In this document: one piece after another, positions 1 to 7,418 of the stretch
Layout of the letters: each line of letters starts with the position of its first letter
How positions within the stretch are numbered: the stretch's first letter is position 1
NCBI GenBank assembly: GCA_016866575.1
Contig: VGMA01000044.1
Location: forward strand, 1-11,721
DNA from: Chlamydiota bacterium
Lineage (GTDB): Bacteria; Chlamydiota; Chlamydiia; Chlamydiales; VGMA01
DNA: 11,721 bases
Reading direction: 5' to 3'
Notes under the pieces: model-generated
Told to the model about the DNA's origin: nothing
Database searches by the model: none
Seen by the model: only the letters and a program-made list of their open reading frames with translations
Program-made: the position numbers and the translations under genes

Positions 1-122
1 ATGGACCGTTATTAGACTGTGAAGAGTTTCTATTGGATCTATCTGAAGATGGACCGTTATTAGACTGTGAAGAGTTTTTATTGGATCCAGAAGAAGATGC
101 GCTGTTACTGGATGTTGAAGAG
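1..122. repeat. 48-bp in-frame tandem repeat, cut by window edge
   Basis: Bases 1-48 and 49-96 are tandem copies with a 48-bp period. The first 40 bases differ at only two positions (30/78 and 40/88), and the last eight are more diverged. A weaker third copy can be seen at 97-122 (about 18 of 26 bases match). The period is a multiple of three, so the repeat codes for a 16-residue unit in the minus-strand protein, and unit gain or loss would keep the frame. The array probably continues past base 1. Confidence 0.85.
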
Positions 123-697
123 TCTGTGGTATTTTGCTTTTTGCGACCTAACTTATTGAATTTTTGTCTGCTTGCACTTTCGTCACTTTTTTCTTTTTGT
201 TCTAAAAGATCTTCTTCTGTTGGTGTGACATTAGAAGGTGAGCTTTCTTTATTTTGAGCTTGAGTGGAGCTTTTTGAGGATAATTTATCTAAGGCCTTCT
301 TGACTTGACGATTTCTTTGGTTTTTGGGTGTCTGTTTGTAAATTTGATCAATTTGATTTTGGTCATTAATGGATAGGTTGTCGTAGATTTCTCGATATTT
401 ATCGTTAGGTAAAGAGCGGCGCACTTGGGATTTCATGATAATGTCAATCGTGATAATTGCCTGATCAGTCTGTGAATCTAAAGGAGCAGATTTATAGGCT
501 TCATCTACTAAATCTTTTTGACTCTCTCCTAACTGATCGTAGAGGATTTGGTAGGATGAGGGTAAAGATTCTCGAACATAAGAACATCTTGTATAAGAGG
601 AATTATAAACAATTGGATCTTCTTTATCAGAAATAAGATAAAAACCAGAAAATAGAACTAAAGAAGTACAAATTAAAAAAATGGCAGCTTTTTTCAT
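1..697 (-). CDS. Exported Ser/Asn-rich repeat protein, 3' end beyond window
   Basis: The function is not recognised. The minus strand is open from an ATG at 697-695 to the window edge (232 codons, no stop seen). The start has a good ribosome site (AAGAGGA, 4 nt before the ATG). Residues 1-3 are MKK, followed by a hydrophobic stretch at about 4-22, so an N-terminal signal peptide or membrane anchor is likely; no lipobox is visible. Residues 42-81 and 93-133 look like two copies of one module (RESLP..Y..LYDQL...Q..LVDEAYKSAP against RRSLP.DKYREIYDNL...NQIDQIYKQTP). Residues 140-232 are low complexity: charged, then Ser/Asn/Gly-rich, ending in 16-residue repeats of type SSDRSNRNSSQSNNGP. It is downstream of dnaK in the same orientation, but the terminator at 766-795 separates them. 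An envelope-associated or secreted protein is plausible but unproven. Confidence 0.8.
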   Translation of the reverse strand, partial: MKKAAIFLICTSLVLFSGFYLISDKEDPIVYNSSYTRCSYVRESLPSSYQILYDQLGESQKDLVDEAYKSAPLDSQTDQAIITIDIIMKSQVRRSLPNDKYREIYDNLSINDQNQIDQIYKQTPKNQRNRQVKKALDKLSSKSSTQAQNKESSPSNVTPTEEDLLEQKEKSDESASRQKFNKLGRKKQNTTDSSTSSNSASSSGSNKNSSQSNNGPSSDRSNRNSSQSNNGP

Positions 698-719
698 AAC
701 ATCCTCTTGATGGAATGAA

Positions 720-749
720 ATTAGCATACATGAAACGCGTTCGGTGTAA
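720..749 (-). promoter_or_regulatory. Possible promoter of the repeat-protein gene
   Basis: Only about 70 nt lie between the dnaK terminator and this gene's start, so an independent promoter should be here. The best candidates on the minus strand are TTACAC (749-744) with TATGCT (728-723, spacing 15) or GCTAAT (725-720, spacing 18). Neither fits the consensus well, so the exact hexamers are uncertain. Confidence 0.3.
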
Positions 750-765
750 GTGCCTGATAATGAGA

Positions 766-795
766 AAAAGGCTACCTAAAAATAGGTAGCCTTTT
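766..795 (-). terminator. Rho-independent terminator after dnaK (works on both strands)
   Basis: A perfect 13-bp inverted repeat (766-778 with 783-795; core GGCTACCT/AGGTAGCC) closes a 4-base AAAA loop on the plus strand. On the minus strand the stem is followed by a run of T. It begins 14 nt after the dnaK stop codon and so should end the hrcA-grpE-dnaK transcript. The A/T flanks make it symmetric, so it could also stop transcription entering from the left. Confidence 0.9.
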
Positions 796-808
796 GATAA
801 AATAACGA

Positions 809-2716
809 TTATTTGTTATCGTCTAGAATTTCCACTTCTGCTTCTTCTACATTGTCAGAAGATGTTTTAGCTCCCGCTGATGGGTGAGCACCTGCAGGTT
901 GTCCTTGACCTTGCATTGCTTCGCCAATCTTTTGGATTTTTTGGTGAAGTGCTTCTTTTCCTTTTTTGATTCTCTCAAGATCAGAAGATGCGATATCTTC
1001 TTTAAGAGCATCAACAGAAGATTGGATATCGCTCTTGATTTGATCAGGTACTTTATCTCCATGATCTTTAAGAGCTTTTTCTGCTTGGAAAACAAGAGCT
1101 TCAGCTTCATTTTTTACATCGACTACTTCTTTACGCTTTTTGTCTTCTTCTTTATGTGCTTCAGCATCATTGACCATGCGCTGGATTTCATCTTCAGAAA
1201 GACCTGAGGAAGCTTCGATACGGATTTTTTGCTCTTTACCTGTGGCTTTATCTTTAGCAGATACATGCAAAATACCGTCGGCATCGACATCAAATGCTAC
1301 TTCGATCTGTGGAGTTCCTCTTGGAGCTGGCGGGATATCAGTTAAATCAAAACGTCCGATTTCCTTGTTGTCTCTTGCAAATGAACGCTCTCCTTGAAGA
1401 ACAACGATTGTTACGGCAGGTTGGTTGTCTGCTGCTGTAGAGAAGACCTGCTTTTTTTGTGTCGGGATCGTTGTGTTTCTTGGTACAAGCGGAGTCATTA
1501 CTCCTCCTAGTGTTTCGATACCAAGAGTTAAAGGCGCTACGTCAAGAAGAAGTACATCGCGAACATCTCCACCTAATACACCTCCTTGGATCGCAGCTCC
1601 CATAGCCACTACTTCATCTGGGTTTACCCCTTGGTGAGGGTCTTTTCCGAAGATGCTTTTTACCATTGCTTGTACAGCAGGCATTCTTGACATACCGCCA
1701 ACTAAGATGACTTCGTGGATTTGAGAAGCAGAAAGACCGGCATCTTTGAGTGCTTTGATGCAAGGCTCTTTTGTTCTTTCGATCAAGTTGTGCACAAGGC
1801 TTTCAAGTTTAGCGCGAGAAAGAGTGATTGCAAGGTGTTTAGGACCTGTTGCATCCATTGTGATGAATGGCTGATTGATCTCTGTTTGCTGTGTTCCAGA
1901 AAGTTCAATTTTAGCTTTTTCAGCGGCATCTTTTAAGCGCTGCATTGCCATCTTGTCTTTAGAAAGATCAATGCCATGCTCTTTTTTGAACTCATCGAGA
2001 AGCCAGTAAATGATTGCTGTATCGAAGTCATCTCCACCAAGATGGGTGTCTCCGTTTGTAGAAAGCACTTCAAAAACTCCATCACCGATTTCGAGGATAG
2101 AAATATCAAATGTTCCTCCACCTAAGTCGAATACGGCAATTTTTTGATCTTTATGCCCTTTATCAAAACCATATGCTAAAGCTGCAGCTGTTGGCTCAGG
2201 AATGATTCTTCTTACATTGAGGCCTGCAATGCGGCCAGCATCTTTTGTAGATTGGCGCTGCGCATCGTTAAAGTAAGCTGGTACTGTGATCACTGCTTCA
2301 GTTACTTCTTCTCCTAGATACGCTTCTGCAGTTTCTTTCATTTTGATAAGAACTTGAGCGCCGATCTCTTCTGGGCTAAGGACTTTGTCATCGATTTGAA
2401 GCGCTGCTGCACCGTTGTTTCCTGCTGTTACTTTGTAAGGAACAGTTTGGATTTCAGAGCTAACTTCTGAATATTTTCTTCCGATGAAACGTTTTGCCGA
2501 GAAAATAGTTTTTTCTGGGTTCGTTACTGCTTGTCTTTTTGCTGGTGTACCGACAAGACGCTCTGTTCCTTTGAAAGCTACTACTGATGGAGTAGTTCTT
2601 GCTCCTTCAGCATTCGCTATCACTTTACCGACGCCACCTTCCATAACGGCAACACAGGAGTTTGTCGTTCCGAGGTCGATACCGATGATTTTGTTACTTT
2701 TTTTTCTATTCGTCAT
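809..2716 (-). CDS. dnaK: Molecular chaperone DnaK (Hsp70)
   Basis: Cytosolic ATP-driven Hsp70 chaperone that binds exposed hydrophobic peptides and works with DnaJ and GrpE. The 635-residue length is normal. The ATPase domain carries GIDLGTTNS at 12-20, IPEPTAAA at 172-179, DLGGGTFD at 197-204 and ILVGGMSRMP at 337-346. The interdomain linker with its hydrophobic VLLLDVAPLTLG lies at 388-399, followed by the beta-sandwich substrate-binding domain (to about 505), the helical lid and a Gln/Gly/Ala-rich flexible tail ending EEAEVEILDDNK. The start is an ATG preceded by AAGGAGT, whose first bases are part of the grpE stop codon (12 nt gap), so translation is probably coupled to grpE. It is the last gene of the operon, with a terminator directly behind it. 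No dnaJ follows, as in chlamydial genomes. Identification is certain. Confidence 0.99.
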   Translation of the reverse strand: MTNRKKSNKIIGIDLGTTNSCVAVMEGGVGKVIANAEGARTTPSVVAFKGTERLVGTPAKRQAVTNPEKTIFSAKRFIGRKYSEVSSEIQTVPYKVTAGNNGAAALQIDDKVLSPEEIGAQVLIKMKETAEAYLGEEVTEAVITVPAYFNDAQRQSTKDAGRIAGLNVRRIIPEPTAAALAYGFDKGHKDQKIAVFDLGGGTFDISILEIGDGVFEVLSTNGDTHLGGDDFDTAIIYWLLDEFKKEHGIDLSKDKMAMQRLKDAAEKAKIELSGTQQTEINQPFITMDATGPKHLAITLSRAKLESLVHNLIERTKEPCIKALKDAGLSASQIHEVILVGGMSRMPAVQAMVKSIFGKDPHQGVNPDEVVAMGAAIQGGVLGGDVRDVLLLDVAPLTLGIETLGGVMTPLVPRNTTIPTQKKQVFSTAADNQPAVTIVVLQGERSFARDNKEIGRFDLTDIPPAPRGTPQIEVAFDVDADGILHVSAKDKATGKEQKIRIEASSGLSEDEIQRMVNDAEAHKEEDKKRKEVVDVKNEAEALVFQAEKALKDHGDKVPDQIKSDIQSSVDALKEDIASSDLERIKKGKEALHQKIQKIGEAMQGQGQPAGAHPSAGAKTSSDNVEEAEVEILDDNK

Positions 2717-2728
2717 GTTTTTAACTCC

Positions 2729-3259
2729 TTACTTAGTGGGTTGAGATGCGACTTTCACGCGAGCTGGACGAACTATGCGTCCATTTTTTTCATAACCTTT
2801 TACAATCTCTTCTAAAACAACACCTTCTGGTACTTCAGTTGTTTCAACTTGCTCAATAGCTTCATGCTTGTGAGGATCGAATACTTTTCCAACGCTTTGG
2901 AATGGCTTGACGTCATATTCAGCAAGTGCATTTTGGAATTCGTTCAAGATCATCTGGAATCCAATCGCCCAATTTTTAACTTCATCTGAAGCTTTTTCAG
3001 CAAACATCAATGCTTTTTCTAGTTGGTCAAGGGGTGTTAAAAAATCAGCAAGCATTCTTTCAATAGCGAAATTGATGCTAGAGATCTTTTCATCTTGCAG
3101 CCTTTTTCGCATATTTTCCATTTCAGCGAGTGAACGGAAGTATTTATCTTTATAATCGTCTTCTACTTTACGAATTTCAGGATGACTGTCAGCACCTTGC
3201 TGTTTCATGATCTCTTCAATATTCGTGAACTCTTCTTCAATCGATTGGTCGTCGCTCAT
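2729..3259 (-). CDS. grpE: Nucleotide exchange factor GrpE
   Basis: GrpE releases ADP from DnaK and so resets its chaperone cycle; it acts as a cytosolic dimer. The 176-residue protein has an acidic N-terminus, a long predicted coiled-coil helix (about 20-60, with YFRSLAEMENMRKRLQ), a helical bundle (about 61-115) and a C-terminal beta-wing with the family signature FDPHKHEAI (127-135) and GYEKNGRIVRPARVKV (155-170). Most relatives have D-R-V-I-R-P-A at the last motif; here it reads G-R-I-V-R-P-A, a mild variation. The ATG overlaps the hrcA stop in an ATGA junction and is preceded by AGGAG 5 nt upstream, so it is translationally coupled to hrcA. Its own TAA forms part of the dnaK ribosome site. 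Confidence 0.98.
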   Translation of the reverse strand: MSDDQSIEEEFTNIEEIMKQQGADSHPEIRKVEDDYKDKYFRSLAEMENMRKRLQDEKISSINFAIERMLADFLTPLDQLEKALMFAEKASDEVKNWAIGFQMILNEFQNALAEYDVKPFQSVGKVFDPHKHEAIEQVETTEVPEGVVLEEIVKGYEKNGRIVRPARVKVASQPTK

Positions 3260-4374
3260 AGGCTCTCCTGGTTTTCAATCATCGAAACCGCTTTGTTATC
3301 AATAAATTGTCCCGGTTGTCGGTAACTGAGTTTATATTTGTACATGCTTTTTGTTAGCGTCTCACTCAAAAGCTCGCTGAATAATTTTAACACACCAAAG
3401 ACTTTTTCGTATTGCTGTCTGCTTGCTCCTAAAATCGCAATCGCACCGACAGGTCGATGATTGATTGAATACGAAGTAGCAATAATGGAACTTACATGAG
3501 GCGGAGGTGTGATTCTTTCTAAATCGCTTCCAATCCAATATTTGATAGAGCCAGATTCAATGGTTTCTTGCAGCAATGGTGAGATCAGGCGACTATTTTC
3601 AAAGATAGCAAGCGAGCTAGCTAAAGTTAAAGGATCGTAAAACTCTGGCTGTGATAAGAGTTTACTAAAGCCTGCTTTGTAGACATCTTCTTGGTTGAAA
3701 TTGGTGTACATAACAAAGTGGCGCAAGACCACTTCGTTGTAAGATTTTTTGGCAAAACTTTCTTCTTCAGAGGATAAAACAGGCTTATCCAGGCCTGTTA
3801 AGCGGAAATGGAAGTATTGCTCCACTCTTTTAAGAGAAAACAAGGACATCTTTTGCTCAGTGTAGAGGATGACTGTATGCACAAGACTAAAATCAGTGAC
3901 AATCACACATAAGCATCGTTTGTCATCAATAGGTACAAGCTTTACTTCGACAATAAAATCTTGGTCAAAGCGGGGAGAAGAGAAAAAAACGGCAGAACCT
4001 AAAATGTCTGAAAGTTTTTCGATCGCTTCTTGAAAATAGATAGAAAGCTCTCTTGTCTCTTTGCAAAGAACTTCTTTAAGGGCAAACTCTTCGTCTGGTT
4101 CAATGTGAGAGTTGTTTAAAAGAGCTTCTTTTGCAAAGATTTTATAGGCCTCTTCAGTTGGCACGCGCCCTCCGGAGGAGTGGTGCTGCATCAAAAAACC
4201 TTCTTTTTCGAGTCTTGCAAAATAGTTGCGGATAGTTGCTGAGCTTAGGCGATCAAAGGCGCTTTCTTTGAGTGTGTTTGAGCCAATAGGTTTGCCGGTT
4301 TCAAGATATAATTTTACAAGACCTAGCAATACCTTGAACTCTCGATCTTCTTTACCTTTGCGTAGCTCGGGCAT
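3256..4374 (-). CDS. hrcA: Heat-shock transcriptional repressor HrcA
   Basis: HrcA is a dimeric repressor that binds CIRCE operators and controls chaperone operons, usually needing GroE for activity. This 372-residue protein has an N-terminal winged helix (about 11-75) with SSATIRNYFARLEKEGFL at 44-61 and HSSGGRVPT at 65-73, a central GAF-like domain, and a C-terminal motif GAIAILGASRQQYEKVFGVL (310-329) matching the usual G-x-x-x-I-x-G-P-x-R-M-x-Y region, though P and M are replaced. About 25-30 residues follow the normal family end, reminiscent of the chlamydial C-terminal extension reported to modulate repressor activity. The ATG has GAGG 6 nt upstream. It is the first gene of the stress operon and overlaps grpE by 4 nt. 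A degenerate CIRCE lies in its own promoter region, consistent with autoregulation. Confidence 0.97.
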   Translation of the reverse strand: MPELRKGKEDREFKVLLGLVKLYLETGKPIGSNTLKESAFDRLSSATIRNYFARLEKEGFLMQHHSSGGRVPTEEAYKIFAKEALLNNSHIEPDEEFALKEVLCKETRELSIYFQEAIEKLSDILGSAVFFSSPRFDQDFIVEVKLVPIDDKRCLCVIVTDFSLVHTVILYTEQKMSLFSLKRVEQYFHFRLTGLDKPVLSSEEESFAKKSYNEVVLRHFVMYTNFNQEDVYKAGFSKLLSQPEFYDPLTLASSLAIFENSRLISPLLQETIESGSIKYWIGSDLERITPPPHVSSIIATSYSINHRPVGAIAILGASRQQYEKVFGVLKLFSELLSETLTKSMYKYKLSYRQPGQFIDNKAVSMIENQESL

Positions 4375-4394
4375 GGATTTCCTCTTTTGCCGTT

Positions 4395-4423
4395 AGTATA
4401 GCAAGAAGAAAAAAGAAACGCAA
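4395..4423 (-). promoter_or_regulatory. Extended -10 promoter of hrcA-grpE-dnaK
   Basis: The minus strand has TTGCGT (4423-4418) and TATACT (4400-4395), exactly 17 nt apart, with TGC directly before the -10 (extended -10). This is the best housekeeping-type promoter in the window. A start near 4388 would give a very short leader (about 14 nt) that still holds the GAGG ribosome site of hrcA. Confidence 0.8.
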
Positions 4424-4430
4424 CGAAATT

Positions 4431-4457
4431 TTAGCACTTAGAAGACTAGATTGCTGA
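4431..4457. promoter_or_regulatory. Degenerate CIRCE operator (HrcA binding site)
   Basis: CIRCE is TTAGCACTC-N9-GAGTGCTAA. Here the plus strand reads TTAGCACTT, nine bases, GATTGCTGA: 15 of 18 arm bases agree and the spacer is exactly nine. It lies 7 nt upstream of the hrcA -35 box and 13 nt beyond the pta stop codon. The gene it precedes encodes HrcA itself, which supports the assignment. Confidence 0.8.
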
Positions 4458-4470
4458 ATTGTATATTAAA

Positions 4471-6339
4471 TTATTGATTTTTAGAGGATTGTATAGATGT
4501 CAGGGCTATTGTGTAAACAATATCTTCTACTAAAGCACCGCGAGAAAGATCATTAACCGGTTTATTTAATCCTTGCAGCATCGGCCCAAATGCGTAGATT
4601 TGCGCACTTTGTTGTACTGCTTTATAGGTAGTGTTTCCTGTATTGAGATCAGGAAAGATGAAAACGGTGGCATGTCCTGCCACTTTTGAACCCTTAGCTT
4701 TTTTGACCGCTATGCTTTCATTATAGGCTGCATCGTATTGTAGCGGGCCATCTACGAGAATATCTGGACGTTTTTGTTTGATATAGTCGATAGCTTTTCG
4801 CACTTTTTCTACATCTTCTCCACTGCCTGACTGTAGTGTGCTATAGCTAATCATCGCAACTTTTGGTTCTATGCCAAAGAGTTTTGCAGAATCAGCGCTT
4901 TGGATGGCGATTTCTCCTAATTGATCGAAACTAGGATTGGTGTTGACTGCGCAGTCTCCATAAACTAAAACTTGAGTTTCTAAGCACATAAAGAAAATAG
5001 AAGAGACTAAAGGGCAGTCAGGTTTTGTCTTGATGATTTGTAGAGCAGGTCTTATAACATCTGCAGTAGGGGTGTTAGCTCCAGCAACAACTCCATCTAC
5101 TACCCCTTTATGTAAAAGCACCATAGCTAAGATGATATTGTTTTCAAGAAACTCCGAAGCCATTTTAGGGGTGATATTGCGATGCCTTCTTATGTAGACT
5201 AGATCTTCAATGTATTGATCACGAATTTTATCAGGATCGATAATGGTCAAGTTTTTGGGGATATCTAGTCCCATGGATTGGCTCAATCTATGGATTTCCT
5301 CTTTTTTTCCAAACAAGGAAACATTGGCTATCCCTTTCATACAAGCGATGATCGAAGCTTCAATAATTCTTACATCACTTCCTTCAGGAAGTAGAATGTG
5401 CCGCATGTGCTTTTTGGCTTTTTCCATTAAGGAAAACCGAAAAGCTGCTGGAGTGAGATGTCTTTCGATTTGTTTATTTGGAAAATCTTTGATCCAGGTG
5501 GTGTGGATGTGTTCTGCGATGTGTTTTTGAGAAAGGGCTTTTCTTTCAAGATCGTCTACAGGAATAATGAAGCGGTTGAATTTATCTAATTTCAAAGAGG
5601 TAGTAAAGCTATCCTCATCGGTAAAAAGAGCTGGAAGTCCTGAAGAAAATGCTTTTTCACAAAGACCATACACTTCCTTAGGGATCTTGAATCCTGACGT
5701 CAAAAGAATACCGGCTACTTTAATACCCCTAAGCTCAGCAAGGCAAATCGCAAGCAAAATATCGACGCGATCTCCGGAAAATACAATCAACGAGCCGGGT
5801 TTGATTGCATCTAGCATGTGGCCGACAAGCTTATCGGCAATCAAGATAGAGCTAACTCTTCTTGTTTGAATATCGCCATCATTGAGTACATCAAGTTTTG
5901 TATGTGGAAGTAAATCTTTTAGGCGAAAGGCTAAAAGATCTTCTTTCCAAGGGATTTGTCCTAAAATAGGAAGCTCAAATTTGAACTGATCTTTTTGTTT
6001 AACTTTATTGACTATACAGCCAAGTACGCGGTGTTTATCATATTCATGAGCATGAATTTTTTGCTGAGGTGTTGTGACGAAAATCACGTGGGCATCTAAA
6101 GCTAGAGCGATTTGAGGATTGAAGATAGAAGAAGAAGGTATGACTAAGACGTCTTCTTTTTCTTTATGGATAGCTTGGATAAACTGATCGATTACATGAT
6201 CTTCTCTTTCATCTGAAATAGAAAGAGAAAGCTCTTTTGCCATAATGCCTTGAGATAAAAATGCGTGGACTAATCCAGTTGCAACTGAAGAAAATCCTGT
6301 TCCAACTCCTGTAGGTACAATCAAGATGACAGTAGGCAT
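4471..6339 (-). CDS. pta: Phosphate acetyltransferase, long form
   Basis: Reversibly converts acetyl-CoA and phosphate to acetyl phosphate and CoA in the cytosol, supplying AckA. The 622-residue protein has the three-part long-form layout: an N-terminal P-loop-like BioD/CobB-type domain (PTGVGTGFSS, 9-18), a DRTGG-type regulatory domain (about 150-280, starting DIQTRRVSS) and a C-terminal catalytic PTA domain (about 300-615). Catalytic-domain signatures include ANTPTADVIRPALQIIKT (421-438), YGDCAVNTNPSFDQLGEIA (460-478), SYSTLQSGSGEDV (498-510) and LSRGALVED (598-606). By position S599, R600 and D606 match the Ser-Arg...Asp set of characterised enzymes. It is shorter than the roughly 700 residues of the E. 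coli enzyme, mostly in the N-terminal part. The ATG has AAGAGG 4 nt upstream and overlaps the ackA end by 19 nt. It is the last gene of the gdh-ackA-pta unit. Confidence 0.97.
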   Translation of the reverse strand: MPTVILIVPTGVGTGFSSVATGLVHAFLSQGIMAKELSLSISDEREDHVIDQFIQAIHKEKEDVLVIPSSSIFNPQIALALDAHVIFVTTPQQKIHAHEYDKHRVLGCIVNKVKQKDQFKFELPILGQIPWKEDLLAFRLKDLLPHTKLDVLNDGDIQTRRVSSILIADKLVGHMLDAIKPGSLIVFSGDRVDILLAICLAELRGIKVAGILLTSGFKIPKEVYGLCEKAFSSGLPALFTDEDSFTTSLKLDKFNRFIIPVDDLERKALSQKHIAEHIHTTWIKDFPNKQIERHLTPAAFRFSLMEKAKKHMRHILLPEGSDVRIIEASIIACMKGIANVSLFGKKEEIHRLSQSMGLDIPKNLTIIDPDKIRDQYIEDLVYIRRHRNITPKMASEFLENNIILAMVLLHKGVVDGVVAGANTPTADVIRPALQIIKTKPDCPLVSSIFFMCLETQVLVYGDCAVNTNPSFDQLGEIAIQSADSAKLFGIEPKVAMISYSTLQSGSGEDVEKVRKAIDYIKQKRPDILVDGPLQYDAAYNESIAVKKAKGSKVAGHATVFIFPDLNTGNTTYKAVQQSAQIYAFGPMLQGLNKPVNDLSRGALVEDIVYTIALTSIQSSKNQ

Positions 6340-7418
6340 AACACCTCTTGCATGATCATTTTCTCTTCATCTGTAGGAATCACAAATATGGGTAAAGATG
6401 CACTTGATGATATAATTCCTAAGTGGTGCTTGCCGTGTTCTAGATTTTTGTATTTGTCGATGTGAAGATCTAAAAAGGGGATACGCTCAATGATTTTTTC
6501 TCTGATGATCGCATCATTTTCTCCGATCCCTCCGCTAAAAACTAGAGCATCTAAAGAGCTTAGATTTGTTCGCATAGAAGCAATGGTTTTTGAAATGCTG
6601 TGAACGAACATATCGATCGCTAGATGAGCTCTTTCTGATTTTGCTTCGTGGAGCTTTCGCATGTCGTTCGAAATGCCTGAAATGCCTAAAAGGCCTGATT
6701 TTCTATTAAGTGCTAACATGGCATCTTCAACGCCATTTTTACAATCTTTGGCAATAGTTTCTACAATAGAAGGGTCAATGCTGCCAGAGCGGGTTCCCAT
6801 CATGACCCCTTCAAGAGGGGTAAATCCCATGGAGGTATCGACACTTTTTCCATTTTTGATGGCTGTGATGCTGCAACCGTTACCAAGGTGCGCTGTGATC
6901 AAAGAGCATTGATCGACACTCTTTTGGAGTTTAAGCGATGCTTGATGCATCAAATATTCATGACTTATGCCATGAAATCCGTAGCGGCGTATTTGGTGAT
7001 TTTCATAATACTCATAAGGAATTGGATAGATATGGGCAAAGTGGGGTATTGTGTGGTGAAATGCGGTATCAAAAACAGCTACTTGGGGTAGGTTCTTTAA
7101 TATGGATTGCATAATCTCTATCCCTAGAATATTTAATGGATTATGCAAAGGTGCTAGGGAGGAGTAGCTTTTGATTTTTTCTAATATAGAGGCTGTAATG
7201 AAAGTAGGCTTATGAAAATCAGGACCTCCATGCACTACTCGGTGTCCTACGGCGATAAGCGAGTGTGAAGCTTTAAATTTTTCTGCAAGCTTTGTTAAAG
7301 CAGCTTCGTAATTTTCTTTTTGAAGGTTTTGAATAACATTGGTCTCAATTTGTTTTTGCTGTTCAAACAAGGAATACTTGATTGAGGAGCTTCCACAGTT
7401 AATTACAGCAATTGTCAC
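6321..7418 (-). CDS. ackA: Acetate kinase (GTG start)
   Basis: Transfers phosphate from acetyl phosphate to ADP, making acetate and ATP (reversible). It belongs to the acetate/sugar kinase fold. Visible motifs: NCGSSSIK (7-14), GHRVVHGG (58-65), FDTAFHHTIP (116-125), YGFHGISH (146-153), AHLGNG (176-181), GTRSGSIDP (208-216), SGGIGEND (295-302) and a C-terminal TDEE (349-352). Compared with the Methanosarcina enzyme, N7, R60, H149, R210 and E351/E352 fall where the known active-site residues should be. At 365 residues it is about 30 shorter than usual; the missing part lies between NCGSSSIK and GHRVVHGG, so the active site seems complete. The start is GTG (7418-7416), in a GTGA overlap with the gdh stop, with AAGGAG 5 nt upstream inside the gdh end. 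This start is strongly supported and indicates translational coupling. Confidence 0.97.
   Translation of the reverse strand: MTIAVINCGSSSIKYSLFEQQKQIETNVIQNLQKENYEAALTKLAEKFKASHSLIAVGHRVVHGGPDFHKPTFITASILEKIKSYSSLAPLHNPLNILGIEIMQSILKNLPQVAVFDTAFHHTIPHFAHIYPIPYEYYENHQIRRYGFHGISHEYLMHQASLKLQKSVDQCSLITAHLGNGCSITAIKNGKSVDTSMGFTPLEGVMMGTRSGSIDPSIVETIAKDCKNGVEDAMLALNRKSGLLGISGISNDMRKLHEAKSERAHLAIDMFVHSISKTIASMRTNLSSLDALVFSGGIGENDAIIREKIIERIPFLDLHIDKYKNLEHGKHHLGIISSSASLPIFVIPTDEEKMIMQEVLCLLSS

Noticed and set aside
1..122. CRISPR array at the left edge
   Set aside because: The 48-bp units are directly adjacent with no unique spacers, and they encode an in-frame protein repeat.
33..257. Plus-strand open frame rich in Asp/Glu/Leu
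   Set aside because: It is the antisense shadow of the repeat-bearing minus-strand gene; no ribosome site, and the acidic composition simply mirrors the Ser-rich repeat.
884..2744. Several plus-strand open frames of 70-107 codons opposite dnaK
   Set aside because: They lie entirely opposite a highly conserved gene (one runs slightly past its start), lack ribosome sites and have no recognisable domains.
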